In this document: positions 1 through 9,001 of the stretch, in pieces
How the letters are laid out: each line of letters starts with the position of its first letter
Numbering within the stretch: position 1 is the first letter of the stretch
Assembly: GCA_016713875.1 (NCBI GenBank)
Contig: JADJOI010000003.1
Coordinates: forward strand, 1,798,001-1,862,000
Direction of reading: 5' to 3'
Origin: Flavobacteriales bacterium
GTDB taxonomy: Bacteria > Bacteroidota > Bacteroidia > Flavobacteriales_F > PHOS-HE28
DNA: 64,000 nt
Notes under the pieces: model-generated
What the model was told of the DNA's origin: nothing
Database searches by the model: none
Seen by the model: only the letters and a program-made list of their open reading frames with translations
Program-made: the position numbers and the translations under genes

Positions 1-497
1 TTGGCGTGGCGGCTCTGGCCGAAGAACACGCCGGGGCTGCGGTGCAGCTGGCTCACCACCACGCGCTCGGCGCCGTTCACCACGAAGCTGCCGCGCGGGG
101 TCATGTAGGGGATCTGGCCCAGGTAGACATCCTGCACGATGGTCTCGAAGTCCTCGTGCTCGGGGTCGGTGCAGTAGAGCTTCAACTTGGCCTTCAGGGG
201 CACGCTGTAGGTGAGGCCCCGTTCGATGCACTCATCGATGCTGTAGCGCGGGGGATCGATGAAGTAATCGAGGAACTCCAGCACGAACTGGTTGCGCGTG
301 TCGGTGATCGGGAAGTTCTCCGAGAACACCTTGAAGAGGCCCTCGCTGACCCGGTTCTCCGGGAGGGTCTCGATCTGGAAGAACTCCTCGAAGCTCTTGA
401 GCTGGATCTCGAGGAAGTCGGGATACGGGGTCGGCAGGGGGTTCGAGCCGAAGTCGATGCGCTTGCTCTTCTTGCTGATGGTCTTCGCCTGGGCCAT
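1..497 (-). CDS. rpoB: RNA polymerase beta subunit, N-terminal part (cut by window edge)
   Basis: Only the first 165 codons of the beta subunit are inside the window; the gene continues past base 1. The ATG at 497 begins [17 protein letters not shown], followed by the conserved start of the protrusion/lobe region (motifs [17 protein letters not shown] and later [24 protein letters not shown], quoted in part). It is the last visible gene of the rplKAJL-rpoB operon, 173 bp downstream of rplL. The product forms the catalytic core of RNA polymerase with beta-prime. Identity is certain; nothing can be said of the rifampicin region, which lies outside. Confidence 0.97.
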   Translation of the reverse strand, partial: MAQAKTISKKSKRIDFGSNPLPTPYPDFLEIQLKSFEEFFQIETLPENRVSEGLFKVFSENFPITDTRNQFVLEFLDYFIDPPRYSIDECIERGLTYSVPLKAKLKLYCTDPEHEDFETIVQDVYLGQIPYMTPRGSFVVNGAERVVVSQLHRSPGVFFGQSRHA

Positions 498-617
498 GGG
501 TTGCGATCGGGGAAAGGGAACGGGAAGGGACCGGGAACTTCGGGTGCGGCCGGGCGCCGGGCGCCGGGCATGCACATCAGGGCGGGGAACGACGTGCGAC
601 CACGACGCATCCGATCA

Positions 618-633
618 GGCCCCGCAAGGGGTC
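618..633 (-). other. Short hairpin in the rplL-rpoB gap
   Basis: GGCCCC-GCAA-GGGGTC forms a 6-bp stem (one G.T pair) with a 4-base loop in the 173-bp gap between rplL and rpoB. There is no T-run on the transcribed (minus) strand. Such gaps often hold a processing site or partial attenuator that sets the rpoB to rplL ratio; that role is inference. Confidence 0.35.
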
Positions 634-670
634 TGTCCGGAGCGCCGTGGTCGTTTCGTCGTCAGGGGCT

Positions 671-1051
671 TTACTTGACCTCGACCTCTGCGCCGGCCTC
701 CGTCAGTTGCTGCTTAACGGACTCGGCCTCCTCCTTGGAGACGCCCTCCTTCAGCGGCTTGGGAGCGCCGTCCACCAGGTCCTTGGCCTCCTTCAGGCCG
801 AGGCCCGAAAGCTCCTTCACCAGCTTCACCACGGCCAGCTTGTTCTGGCCGCCGGACTTCAGGATCACGTCGAAGCTGGTCTTGGCCGGAGCGGCTTCGC
901 CACCACCGGCGGCGGCGCCACCGGCGGCCACGGCCACGGCTGCGGCGGCGGGCTCGATCTTGTACTCGTCCTTCAGGTACTGGGCCAGGTCGTTCACCTC
1001 CTTCACGGTGAGGCTCACGAGCTGATCGCCCAGGGATTTGATGTCTGCCAT
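671..1051 (-). CDS. rplL: 50S ribosomal protein L7/L12
   Basis: 126 residues, usual length for the family. The N-terminal dimerisation segment ([19 protein letters not shown]) is followed by an Ala/Gly-rich hinge around residues 35-55 and a C-terminal domain containing [21 protein letters not shown]. It forms the flexible ribosomal stalk that recruits translation factors such as EF-Tu and EF-G, anchored by L10. The gene lies 90 bp downstream of rplJ, with a hairpin in the gap, and precedes rpoB. Confidence 0.97.
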   Translation of the reverse strand: MADIKSLGDQLVSLTVKEVNDLAQYLKDEYKIEPAAAAVAVAAGGAAAGGGEAAPAKTSFDVILKSGGQNKLAVVKLVKELSGLGLKEAKDLVDGAPKPLKEGVSKEEAESVKQQLTEAGAEVEVK

Positions 1052-1108
1052 TGTTCGGGGTTGTTACTTGTTGTTCGGGGAAGCGGACTGTGCGTAACGC
1101 GTTCGTGG

Positions 1109-1128
1109 GGGCGACGGTCGGGTCGCCC
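1109..1128 (-). other. Hairpin in the rplJ-rplL gap
   Basis: GGGCGAC and GTCGCCC form a 7-bp stem with a 6-base loop in the 90-bp gap between rplJ and rplL. No T-run follows on the minus strand. A hairpin with the same GGGCGA/TCGCCC arms is in the nusG-rplK gap. It could be an RNA processing or attenuation element; function not shown. Confidence 0.35.
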
Positions 1129-1141
1129 TCGTGGTCTGTTG

Positions 1142-1672
1142 TCAAGCGGCGCGCTCCTGCAGGGCCTTCACCAGGCCGGCGACCTTCTGGCCACCGGAGG
1201 CCTGGAGGCCGCCAAGCACGTTCTTGATCGGGCTTTGGAGCAGCGCGATGATGTCACCGATGAGCTCCTCCTTGCCTTTGAGCTTGGCCAGCACGGCCAC
1301 CTGGTCGTCGCCGATGAAGACGGCCTCATCGATCCAGGCGCTCTTCAGCACGGGCTTCTTGTGGCTCTTGCGGAAGTCCTGGATCACCTTCGCCGGGGTG
1401 TTGCCCTTGTCGGCGAACAGGATCGAGGTCTGTCCCTTGAGCGAGCCCAGCAGGCCGCTGTAGTCGCGGCCCTCGACGCGCTCCATCGCCTTCTGCAGAA
1501 GGGTGTTCTTCACCACTTTCATGCGGATGCCGCTCTTGTGGCAGGCGCGGCGCAGGTTGCTGGTGGCCTCGGCCGTCAGCTCGCTGGTGTCGGCCAGGTA
1601 CAGCACGTTGGTCGCCTTGATCTCCTCGACCAGTACGGCGATCGCCTGGTCCTTTTCGGTACGGGTTGCCAT
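1142..1672 (-). CDS. rplJ: 50S ribosomal protein L10
   Basis: 176 residues. The N-terminus (MATRTEKDQAIAVLVEEIK) and the LRRACHKSGIRMKVVKNTLLQKA segment (in part) match the L10 RNA-binding domain, and the C-terminal helix that holds L7/L12 dimers is present. L10 binds 23S rRNA and is the stalk base. The gene starts 19 bp after rplA ends, which leaves no room for a classical L10 leader upstream. Confidence 0.96.
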   Translation of the reverse strand: MATRTEKDQAIAVLVEEIKATNVLYLADTSELTAEATSNLRRACHKSGIRMKVVKNTLLQKAMERVEGRDYSGLLGSLKGQTSILFADKGNTPAKVIQDFRKSHKKPVLKSAWIDEAVFIGDDQVAVLAKLKGKEELIGDIIALLQSPIKNVLGGLQASGGQKVAGLVKALQERAA

Positions 1673-1691
1673 GGTTCTCGGGGATCTGGGG

Positions 1692-2384
1692 TTACTGCAC
1701 GGTACGGGTGTCCACCTTGACGCCCGGGCTCATCGTGCTGCTGATGGCGATGCTCTTGATGTATGCGCCCTTCGCGGTGCTGGGCTTCAGCTTGATCAGG
1801 GTCTGGATCAGCTCGTGGGCGTTCTCGCTCAGCTTCTGGGCGTCGAACGAGGCCTTTCCGATCACCGCGTGGATGATGCCGGCCTTGTCCACCTTGAAGT
1901 CGATCTTGCCCGCCTTCACCTCCTTCACGGCCTTGGCCACGTCCATGGTCACCGTGCCGGTCTTGGGGTTGGGCATCAGGCCGCGGGGACCGAGCACACG
2001 GCCCAGCGCACCCACCTTGGCCATCACGTTGGGCGTGCAGATGATCACGTCCACATCCGTCCAGCCGCCCTTGATCTTCTCGACGAACTCGTCGAGGCCG
2101 GCCATGTCGGCGCCGGCCGCGGTGGCCTCCTCGCACTTGGCGGGGTCGGCCAGCACCAGCACGCGCACGTCGCGGCCCGTCCCGTGGGGAAGGCTCACCG
2201 TGCCGCGCACCATCTCGGTGCTCTTCTTGGGGTCCACCCCGAGGCGCACGGCGATGTCCACCGTGGCGTCGAACTTGGTGGTGCTGATCTGCTTGACGAT
2301 GGACGCGGCATCCTTGAGCTCATAGCTCTTGGTGGCGTCGTATTTGGCCATCGCGGCCTTGCGTTTCTTGGTCAGGGTCGCCAT
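1692..2384 (-). CDS. rplA: 50S ribosomal protein L1
   Basis: 230 residues from the ATG at 2384 ([19 protein letters not shown]). An in-frame ATG at 2402 lies inside rplK and gives a non-family extension, so 2384 is preferred; this is 4 bp after the rplK stop and suggests translational coupling. Conserved L1 signature near [19 protein letters not shown] is present. L1 binds the 23S rRNA L1 stalk and in many bacteria represses its own operon. Confidence 0.96.
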   Translation of the reverse strand: MATLTKKRKAAMAKYDATKSYELKDAASIVKQISTTKFDATVDIAVRLGVDPKKSTEMVRGTVSLPHGTGRDVRVLVLADPAKCEEATAAGADMAGLDEFVEKIKGGWTDVDVIICTPNVMAKVGALGRVLGPRGLMPNPKTGTVTMDVAKAVKEVKAGKIDFKVDKAGIIHAVIGKASFDAQKLSENAHELIQTLIKLKPSTAKGAYIKSIAISSTMSPGVKVDTRTVQ

Positions 2385-2388
2385 GGCA

Positions 2389-2835
2389 TCAAGCGTTCTC
2401 AAAGGGGTTCGTACCGGTCACCGTCACGCCCATGCTGCGGGCCGTTCCGGCCACCATGCTCATGGCGCTCTTCAGCGTGAAGCAGTTCAGGTCGGGCATC
2501 TTGTCCTCGGCGATGACCTTCACCTGGTCCCACGTGATGCTGCCCACCTTCTTGGTGTGGGGCACCCCGCTGCCGCCCTTGATCTTGGCCTGCTCGATGA
2601 TCTGCACGGCCGCCGGCGGCGTCTTGATGACGAAGTCGAAGCTCTTGTCGCTGTACACGGTGATCACCACGGGCAGCACCTTGCCGGCCTTGTCCTGCGT
2701 GCGCGCATTGAACTGCTTGCAGAACTCCATGATGTTCACGCCCTTGGCGCCGAGCGCCGGGCCGATGGGGGGCGAGGGGTTCGCCGCCCCTCCTTTCACC
2801 TGGAGCTTGATCAGCCCCGATACTTCCTTGGCCAT
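2389..2835 (-). CDS. rplK: 50S ribosomal protein L11
   Basis: 148 residues, usual length is 141-148. The N-terminal domain ([19 protein letters not shown]) and the rRNA-binding C-terminal domain (ending [13 protein letters not shown]) are intact. L11 is part of the GTPase-associated centre. It is the first of the rplKAJL cluster, 113 bp after nusG, and its stop is 4 bp from the rplA start. Confidence 0.97.
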   Translation of the reverse strand: MAKEVSGLIKLQVKGGAANPSPPIGPALGAKGVNIMEFCKQFNARTQDKAGKVLPVVITVYSDKSFDFVIKTPPAAVQIIEQAKIKGGSGVPHTKKVGSITWDQVKVIAEDKMPDLNCFTLKSAMSMVAGTARSMGVTVTGTNPFENA

Positions 2836-2918
2836 TGTTCTGGGTTTGTGTCCTGCTGGCGTCCGTCTTTCGGCGGACTCGGACGGGTTGTTCTCTTGCT
2901 TCTTCTATCGTGATGACG

Positions 2919-2939
2919 GGGCGATCCGATGGGTCGCCC
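2919..2939 (-). other. Strong hairpin in the nusG-rplK gap
   Basis: GGGCGATCC-GAT-GGGTCGCCC gives a 9-bp stem (one T.G pair) with a 3-base loop, just downstream of the nusG stop on the minus strand. There is no U-tract, so it is more likely an mRNA stabiliser, processing site or partial attenuator than a full terminator, since rplK follows in the operon. Confidence 0.4.
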
Positions 2940-2948
2940 TTCCGATGT

Positions 2949-3506
2949 TCAGACCTCTTTTTCCACTTGCATGAAGCTCAGTTCGAGCGGGGTCTTCCTT
3001 CCGAAGATCTTCACCATCACCTTGAGCTTCTTCTTCTCCTCGTTGATCTCCTCGATCACGCCGTTGAAGCCGTTGAAGGGACCGTCGATCACCTTCACGC
3101 CCTCGCCCACGTGGTAGGGGTTGTGAATGGCCTCCTCGGTCTCGGCCAGTTCGTCCACGGTGCCCAGGATGCGGTTCACCTCGCTTTGGCGAAGGGGCAC
3201 CGGATCGCCGCCCTTCTCGGCCCCGAGGAAGCCGATCACGTCCGGCAGGTTCTTGATGCTGTGGGCGATCTCGCCGGTGAGGTCGGCCTCCATCAGCACG
3301 TAGCCGGGGAAGAAGTTGCGCTCCTTGCTCACCTTCTTGCCGTCGCGGATCTGGTAGAACTTCTCGGTGGGGATGAGGACCTGGGTGATGTACGTGCCCA
3401 TGTTCGAGCGCTTCACTTCGCTCTCGATGCGCTCCTTCACCTTCTTCTCCTTCCCGGAGATGGCGCGGATGACATACCACTTGCGGTTGGCGGTCGCTAC
3501 GGCCAT
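2949..3506 (-). CDS. nusG: Transcription termination/antitermination protein NusG
   Basis: 185 residues. The NGN domain covers about residues 8-125 (KWYVIRAISGKEKKVKERI; FFPGYVLMEADL) and the KOW domain about 130-185 (GEGVKVIDGPFNGFNGVIEEI). NusG binds the RNA polymerase clamp, raises processivity and links transcription to Rho or the ribosome. The gene follows secE with a 2-bp gap, the usual arrangement. Confidence 0.97.
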   Translation of the reverse strand: MAVATANRKWYVIRAISGKEKKVKERIESEVKRSNMGTYITQVLIPTEKFYQIRDGKKVSKERNFFPGYVLMEADLTGEIAHSIKNLPDVIGFLGAEKGGDPVPLRQSEVNRILGTVDELAETEEAIHNPYHVGEGVKVIDGPFNGFNGVIEEINEEKKKLKVMVKIFGRKTPLELSFMQVEKEV

Positions 3507-3508
3507 GG

Positions 3509-3736
3509 TCAGCTCATCAGTTTGTAGATGAAACCGAGGATCCCCTTCCAGAAGGAGGTGTTGGTCATGTTGTGCACGCCGAACACGTAGTCCATCACGA
3601 ACACCACCAGGCTGATGATGAGCGCGGTGACGAGCACGACGATGGCGCTGCCCTGCAGCTCCTTCCAGGTGGGCCAGGAGACCTTGTTGACGAGCTCGTT
3701 GTAGCTCTCGCTCAGGTATGTCTTGAAGCTTGCCAC
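3509..3736 (-). CDS. secE: Preprotein translocase subunit SecE
   Basis: 75 residues with one C-terminal membrane segment (GSAIVVLVTALIISLVVFVMD) after the conserved amphipathic part SYNELVNKVSWPTW. SecE clamps the SecY channel. Two GTG starts are possible. The upstream one (3757) would overlap the 3' end of tRNA-Trp; the one at 3736 gives VASFKTYLSE, which has the same spacing to the SWPTW motif as I recall for flavobacterial SecE proteins, so it is preferred. Gap to nusG is 2 bp. Confidence 0.93.
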   Translation of the reverse strand: MASFKTYLSESYNELVNKVSWPTWKELQGSAIVVLVTALIISLVVFVMDYVFGVHNMTNTSFWKGILGFIYKLMS

Positions 3737-3754
3737 GTTGATCGCTTGCTTGGG

Positions 3755-3827
3755 CACGGGTGGCAGGAATCGAACCCGCAGCCTACGGTTTTGGAGACCG
3801 TCGCTCTACCAATTGAGCTACACCCGT
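3755..3827 (-). tRNA. tRNA-Trp (anticodon CCA)
   Basis: 73 nt cloverleaf with acceptor stem ACGGGTG/CACCCGT, anticodon loop CTCCAAA (CCA) and T-loop TTCGATT. The discriminator is G73, as usual for bacterial tRNA-Trp. The genome does not encode CCA directly after it (CCC follows). It lies between tuf and secE, the typical Bacteroidota position. Confidence 0.95.
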
Positions 3828-3853
3828 TCGTTGTGTCCATTTTCGGCGGCGAA

Positions 3854-3881
3854 GGCCGGTCCACCTTGCGGCGGACCGGCC
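3854..3881 (-). other. GC-rich hairpin between tuf and tRNA-Trp
   Basis: GGCCGGTCC and GGACCGGCC form a perfect 9-bp stem with a 10-base loop about 20 bp after the tuf stop. No T-run follows on the minus strand. It may be a partial terminator or a processing signal that separates tuf mRNA from tRNA-Trp/secE. Confidence 0.45.
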
Positions 3882-3902
3882 CGGCCACCAGGGTCGTTGT
3901 GC

Positions 3903-5090
<1,188 letters not shown>

Positions 5091-5192
5091 TGTCGTTCGG
5101 TCGTTATGGGTGTTCTGTTGTCGATCTGTCCGTTCACCTGTCGCACGTGCCTCCCCGCTTGGGGCGGGATGGAGCCGCAGCCGGTCCGGCGG

Positions 5193-5264
<72 letters not shown>

Positions 5265-5326
5265 CGATGTTCTGGTCGGAGAAGGAGCGGGACCTTTCGG
5301 CGCCCGGACCTCCTCGATCGTGGAAG

Positions 5327-5399
5327 AGCGGGAGACGAGACTCGAACCCGCGACATTCAGCTTGGAAGGCTGATGCTCTACCAACTGAGCTACTCCCGC
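5327..5399 (-). tRNA. tRNA-Gly (anticodon TCC)
   Basis: 73 nt cloverleaf; acceptor GCGGGAG/CTCCCGC, anticodon stem TCAGC/GCTGA with loop CTTCCAA, standard D and T arms. CCA is not encoded. Third tRNA of the tuf-operon cluster. Confidence 0.95.
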
Positions 5400-5458
5400 T
5401 TGAAAGGAAGGCCGATCGGTGAGGCAGGCCGGGCTCCTTGGCTCCGTGAGTGATGTGG

Positions 5459-5541
5459 TGGGGAGAGCAGGATTCGAACCTACGAAGCTGTGAAGCAGCA
5501 GATTTACAGTCTGCCCCCGTTGGCCACTTGGGTATCTCCCC
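5459..5541 (-). tRNA. tRNA-Tyr (anticodon GTA)
   Basis: 83 nt with the long variable arm of a class II tRNA; acceptor GGGGAGA/TCTCCCC, anticodon GTA in loop CTGTAAA. It is the only tRNA in the cluster followed by an encoded CCA (5456-5458). Confidence 0.95.
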
Positions 5542-5555
5542 TGTTCCGATCACGG

Positions 5556-5628
5556 AGCCAATGGACGGATTCGAACCCCCGACCTGCTGATTACAAATCA
5601 GCTGCTCTACCAGCTGAGCTACATTGGC
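5556..5628 (-). tRNA. tRNA-Thr (anticodon TGT)
   Basis: 73 nt; acceptor GCCAATG/CATTGGC, anticodon stem GCTGA/TCAGC with loop TTTGTAA. First gene of the tRNA-tuf operon, about 60 bp downstream of the predicted transcription start. CCA is not encoded. Confidence 0.95.
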
Positions 5629-5695
5629 ACGTACAGCAAGCGAAAGAACGTCTTTCACCCACCTCCCGGAGAGGCCTCCCCGGGAATTGGGCCTG

Positions 5696-5726
5696 CAAAT
5701 GTAGGAAACTTCCCGGCACCTCCAAA
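5696..5726 (-). promoter_or_regulatory. Bacteroidota-type promoter of the tRNA-tuf-secE operon
   Basis: On the minus strand a TTTG (-33 element, 5723-5726) is separated by exactly 19 bases from TACATTTG (-7 element, 5696-5703), a perfect match to the Bacteroidota housekeeping consensus TTTG-N19-TAnnTTTG. The start would fall near 5690, some 60 bases before tRNA-Thr(TGT). A GC-rich leader with inverted repeats lies between. Confidence 0.8.
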
Positions 5727-5732
5727 CATGCG

Positions 5733-5793
5733 CAGGGCCCCGCTTTCGGCGGAGCCCTGTTGGCGCGGTGCGCCGGCCCATCGGGCCGGCACC
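5733..5793 (-). terminator. Two tandem hairpins ending the xerC-hpf transcript
   Basis: After the hpf stop (minus strand) come GCCGGCCC/GGGCCGGC (5772-5790, 3-base loop, flanked by GGT/ACC) and CAGGGC-x-CCGC-TTTC-GCGG-x-GCCCTG (5733-5759). They sit between hpf and the tuf-operon promoter. U-tracts are weak, as is common in this phylum; the terminator role is inferred from position. Confidence 0.6.
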
Positions 5794-5799
5794 CCAAGG

Positions 5800-6096
5800 T
5801 TATTTGGCGCGGGTCTTCGAGCGCTCTAGCTGACGCCGGATCGCCTCGGCCACCTGGTCGGTGGCCTCCTCGAAGCTCTTGCTCTGGCGCTTGGCGAAGA
5901 GCTCCCGGCCGGGCACGGCCATCTTCACCTCCACCACCTTGTTGCGGCGGTCCTCCCCGTCATGCTCCAGCCGCAGGAACACCTCGCTGCTGAGGATGCG
6001 GTCGTGGAACAGGGACAGCTTCTGCAGCCGTTCGCGGATGAAGCCGACCAGCTTGTTGTCAGCGTCGAAATGGATGGAATGCACGTTCACGTTCAT
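5800..6096 (-). CDS. hpf: Ribosome hibernation promoting factor, short form
   Basis: 98 residues from the ATG at 6096 (MNVNVHSIHFDADNKLVGF); the open frame upstream overlaps xerC and is not used. It has the beta-alpha-beta-beta-beta-alpha HPF/RaiA fold with the conserved VEVKMAVPGRELFAKRQS segment and a basic C-terminus. It lacks the C-terminal dimerisation domain of long HPF, so it would act as a short HPF that blocks the decoding site in resting cells. It follows xerC by 16 bp, so the two are probably co-transcribed. Confidence 0.9.
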   Translation of the reverse strand: MNVNVHSIHFDADNKLVGFIRERLQKLSLFHDRILSSEVFLRLEHDGEDRRNKVVEVKMAVPGRELFAKRQSKSFEEATDQVAEAIRRQLERSKTRAK

Positions 6097-6112
6097 GATC
6101 TGCTGAGGTCGT

Positions 6113-7000
6113 TTATGGGGTTTCCTGCCCCCCGCCACGCGGGTGGGCCTGCGCATGCACCTTGCGGAGCTTCTCCACCGTGTTGTGGGTGTACACCTGG
6201 GTGGCCGCCAGGTTGGCGTGGCCCAGGAGCTCCTTCACGGCGTTGAGGTCGGCCCCGTGCTCTAAAAGATGCGTGGCGTAGGTGTGCCGCAGCACGTGGG
6301 GGCTTCGTTTCGTTTGTGTGGTCACGGTGGCGAGCACGCGTTGCACGAGGCGTTGTACGCTGCGCCGCGCCAGGGGTTCCCCGGTGGGCCCCACCAGCAG
6401 GGGCGCCGCAGGGTCCGTGGTCGGCCGCTGGGAAAGATACACGCGAACGGCATCGAGCGTTCCGTCCGGCAGGGGTACGATGCGTTCCTTGTTGCGCTTG
6501 CCCAGCACACGGATGGTGCCCCGGTGCAGGTCCACCGCACCAGGCGTCAGGCCCAGCAGCTCGGCCAGGCGGATGCCCGTGCCGTAGAGCAGCTCCAGCA
6601 CCAGCCGCTCCTCGGGCCGCAGCCCGGCGGCCGGACCGGCGGGGTCGAACAGGGGGGCCATGTGGCCCTCCGGCACGAAGGTGGGCAACCGCTTGGGCTG
6701 CTTGGGCGGCTCCACCAGCGCCGTGGGGTCGCCCTCCACCGCCCCCACCGTGCGGGCGAAGCGGTAGTAGGCGCGCAGCGCGCTCAATTGCCGGTTCACC
6801 GTGCGGGCCCCGGCGCCATCGCTCAAGCGCTGCATGATCCACGCGCGCACATCGCCGCCCTGCGCGCTGTCCAGCCCGTCGGACCCCCGGGCGGCCAGGT
6901 GGTCGGCGAACTGCCGAAGGTCACGCCGGTAGGCGGCCAGGGTGTGGGGGCTGCACCGTTTCTCGTAGGCCAGGTGCTCCAGGAAGCGGTCGACGGACAT
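6113..7000 (-). CDS. xerC: Tyrosine recombinase XerC
   Basis: 295 residues, usual XerC/D length. An N-terminal SAM-like core-binding domain (about 1-85) is followed by the catalytic domain. All catalytic residues can be read: R144 (GTGIRLAEL), K168 (GKRNKER), H235 and R238 (HVLRHTYATHLL), H261 (LGHANL) and nucleophile Y270 (TQVYTHN). The enzyme resolves chromosome dimers at dif, with XerD or alone. There is no integrase-type N-terminal extension and no mobile-element context, so a housekeeping role is favoured. Bacteroidota often place xerC, hpf and the tuf operon together, as here. Confidence 0.9.
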   Translation of the reverse strand: MSVDRFLEHLAYEKRCSPHTLAAYRRDLRQFADHLAARGSDGLDSAQGGDVRAWIMQRLSDGAGARTVNRQLSALRAYYRFARTVGAVEGDPTALVEPPKQPKRLPTFVPEGHMAPLFDPAGPAAGLRPEERLVLELLYGTGIRLAELLGLTPGAVDLHRGTIRVLGKRNKERIVPLPDGTLDAVRVYLSQRPTTDPAAPLLVGPTGEPLARRSVQRLVQRVLATVTTQTKRSPHVLRHTYATHLLEHGADLNAVKELLGHANLAATQVYTHNTVEKLRKVHAQAHPRGGGQETP

Positions 7001-7013
7001 CCGGAAAGCAAGA

Positions 7014-7045
7014 TAGGCGAAAGGTCCGGATGGACCCTTCGCCTA
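7014..7045 (-). terminator. Terminator hairpin after rpsU
   Basis: TAGGCGAAAGGTCC-GGAT-GGACCCTTCGCCTA is a 14-bp stem with one mismatch and a 4-base loop, placed between the rpsU stop and the xerC start (both minus). The sequence after it on the minus strand is ATCTTGCTTTCC, a weak U-tract. Confidence 0.65.
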
Positions 7046-7068
7046 TCAGTACGGCGAAGCGTTCGGGC

Positions 7069-7260
7069 TTATTGCTCGACGCTGTACGTCTTCAGCTTGT
7101 AGGCGGCGCGGATGATCTCCTTGCGGCGCTCTACGGACGGCTTGGTGAAGCTCTGGCGCCGGCGCAGGGCACGCATCGTGCCGGTGCGCTCGAACTTCTT
7201 CTTGAACTTCTTGAGCGCCTTGTCGATGCTCTCGCCTTCCTTGACAGGGATGATCAGCAT
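7069..7260 (-). CDS. rpsU: 30S ribosomal protein S21
   Basis: 63 residues, very basic, with the family start MLIIPVKEGESIDKALKKFKKK and the FTKPSVERRKEIIRAAYK helix. In Bacteroidota S21 lies near the anti-Shine-Dalgarno region of 16S rRNA, where it helps to sequester that sequence; this is known for the phylum and not shown here. It has its own promoter (7286-7316) and terminator (7014-7045). Confidence 0.96.
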   Translation of the reverse strand: MLIIPVKEGESIDKALKKFKKKFERTGTMRALRRRQSFTKPSVERRKEIIRAAYKLKTYSVEQ

Positions 7261-7285
7261 GGGGTCCTTTTGTTCGAAGGGGGCG

Positions 7286-7316
7286 CAAAGATAGCGTCCT
7301 CGTTGATCTATGCAAA
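7286..7316 (-). promoter_or_regulatory. Bacteroidota-type promoter of rpsU
   Basis: Minus-strand TTTG (7313-7316), 19-base spacer, then TATCTTTG (7286-7293): a perfect TTTG-N19-TAnnTTTG match. The -33 element lies just 6 bp beyond the stop codon of the upstream acyl-CoA dehydrogenase gene. Predicted start near 7280, about 20 bases before the rpsU ATG. Confidence 0.8.
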
Positions 7317-7321
7317 TGGGT

Positions 7322-8464
7322 TCACTTGAGCACCTCCCGGCTGATCACCAGCTTCTGGATCTCGCTGGTACCCTCGCCGATGGTGCAGAGCTTGCTGTCG
7401 CGGTAGAACTTCTCAACGGGGAAATCCTTCGTGTAGCCGTAGCCACCGAAGATCTGGACCGCCTCGTTGCTGGCCCACACCGCCACTTCGCTGGCGTAGT
7501 ACTTGGCCATGGCGCTCTCCTTGGTCATCTTCTTCCCGCGGTTCTTGAGATCGGCGGCCTGCTGGGTGAGCAGCTCGGCGGCCTCGATGCGGGTGGCCAT
7601 GTCGGCCAGCTTGAAGGAGATGGCCTGGAAGTTGGCGATGGGTTGGCCGAACTGCTGGCGCTCCTTGGCGTACTTCACGCTGGCGTCGTAGGCGCCCTTG
7701 GCGATGCCCAGGCTGAGGGCCGCGATGCTGATGCGGCCGCCGTCCAGGACCTTCATGGCCTGCTGGAAACCCTGCCCCACCTCGCCCAGCACATTCTCCT
7801 GCGGCACACGGCAATCCTCGAAGATCACCTCCGCCGTCTCGCTGGCGCGCATGCCCAGCTTGTTCTCTTTCTTGCCTGCCTTCAGGCCCTTGGTACCGCG
7901 CTCGATCACGAATGCGGTCATGCCCTTGCTGTCCAGGAGTTCGCCAGTGCGTGCGATCGCCACCACCACATCGCTGCTGATGCCGTGGGTGATCCAGCAC
8001 TTGGCGCCGTTCAGGACCCACTCGTTACCCTCCTGGCGGGCCGTGCACTTCATACGCATGGCGTCGCTGCCGGTGTTGGGCTCGGTGAGCGCCCATGCGC
8101 CCAGCCACTGGCCGCTGGCCAGCTTGGGCAGCCAGCGCCGCTTCTGCTCCTCGCTGCCGAAGCTGAGGATGTGGCCCGTGCACAGGCTGTTGTGCGCCGC
8201 CACGCTGAGGCCTATGCTGCCACAGATGCGCGACGTCTCCACGATGGTGTGGATGTACTCGAAATAGCCCAGCCCCGCTCCACCGTATGCCTCCGGCACC
8301 AGCACGCCCAGCATGCCGGCCGGGCCGAAGTGCTGCTTGAACAGGTCAATGGGCATGTACTGCCGCTCGTCCCAGTCCATCACGTGGGGGCGCAGTTCAC
8401 GTTCGCACAGGTCGCGCACCGACTGCGCGATCAGGGTCTGGTTCTCGGTGGTGGTGAATTCCAT
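7322..8464 (-). CDS. Acyl-CoA dehydrogenase (short/medium-chain type)
   Basis: 380 residues, the usual length of the FAD-dependent family that oxidises acyl-CoA to enoyl-CoA. The N-terminal helical domain, the middle beta domain ([13 protein letters not shown], the FAD/substrate signature; WITHGISSD) and the C-terminal helical domain are intact. The catalytic base is E364 in EGTSEIQ, the position used by short- and medium-chain dehydrogenases. Near the end [19 protein letters not shown] is typical of butyryl-CoA-type enzymes, but substrate chain length cannot be read from sequence. It follows apt by 6 bp, so the comEA-like/apt/dehydrogenase genes probably form one transcript. Confidence 0.92.
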   Translation of the reverse strand: MEFTTTENQTLIAQSVRDLCERELRPHVMDWDERQYMPIDLFKQHFGPAGMLGVLVPEAYGGAGLGYFEYIHTIVETSRICGSIGLSVAAHNSLCTGHILSFGSEEQKRRWLPKLASGQWLGAWALTEPNTGSDAMRMKCTARQEGNEWVLNGAKCWITHGISSDVVVAIARTGELLDSKGMTAFVIERGTKGLKAGKKENKLGMRASETAEVIFEDCRVPQENVLGEVGQGFQQAMKVLDGGRISIAALSLGIAKGAYDASVKYAKERQQFGQPIANFQAISFKLADMATRIEAAELLTQQAADLKNRGKKMTKESAMAKYYASEVAVWASNEAVQIFGGYGYTKDFPVEKFYRDSKLCTIGEGTSEIQKLVISREVLK

Positions 8465-8470
8465 TCGGGT

Positions 8471-9001
8471 TCAATAGGTCACCAGGCGGATGATGTCGGC
8501 GTCGTAGGGACGCAGGCGTTCAACACCGGCCAGGGCGGAGAGTTCGATGACGAAGGTGAAGGCGGCCACACGGCCACCTTGCATGCGTACGAGGTCGGCG
8601 GCGGCGGCAGCCGTGCCGCCGGTGGCCAGCAGGTCGTCGTGCACCAGCACCTGCATGCCGGGCCGCACCACGTCCACGTGCATCTCGATCTCGGCCGTGC
8701 CGTACTCGAGGGCGTAGCTGGTGCTCACCGTGCGGTGGGGCAGCTTGCCCTTCTTGCGCACGGTGACGAAGGGCACGCCGAGCTTCAGCGCCAGGGGCAT
8801 GCCATAGAGGAAGCCGCGGCTCTCGATGCCGGCGATGGCGTCGATGGGGCGACCGTGCAGCCGCTCCATGAAGCCGTCCACCACCGCCTGGCTCAGGGCG
8901 GGGTCCTCCATCACCGGGGTGATGTCGCGGAACAGGATCCCGGGCTTGGGAAAGTCAGGCACCGCCCGGATGGCGGCCTGCAACCGGTCCTGTAGAAGCA
9001 T
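8471..9001 (-). CDS. apt: Adenine phosphoribosyltransferase
   Basis: 176 residues. The PRPP-binding motif VLVHDDLLATGGTA and the family segments FRDITPVMEDP and GIESRGFLYGMPLALKLGVPFV (in part) are clear. It salvages adenine to AMP with PRPP in the cytoplasm. The ATG overlaps the TAA of the upstream helix-hairpin-helix gene (TAATG at 8999-9003), which indicates translational coupling. Confidence 0.96.
   Translation of the reverse strand: MLLQDRLQAAIRAVPDFPKPGILFRDITPVMEDPALSQAVVDGFMERLHGRPIDAIAGIESRGFLYGMPLALKLGVPFVTVRKKGKLPHRTVSTSYALEYGTAEIEMHVDVVRPGMQVLVHDDLLATGGTAAAAADLVRMQGGRVAAFTFVIELSALAGVERLRPYDADIIRLVTY

Noticed and set aside
1673..1691. L10 leader RNA upstream of rplJ
   Set aside because: The rplA-rplJ gap is only 19 bp; no space for the leader structure.
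6113..7000. XerC as a phage or transposon integrase
   Set aside because: Standard 295-residue Xer layout, no att repeats, no phage genes, and a conserved housekeeping neighbourhood.
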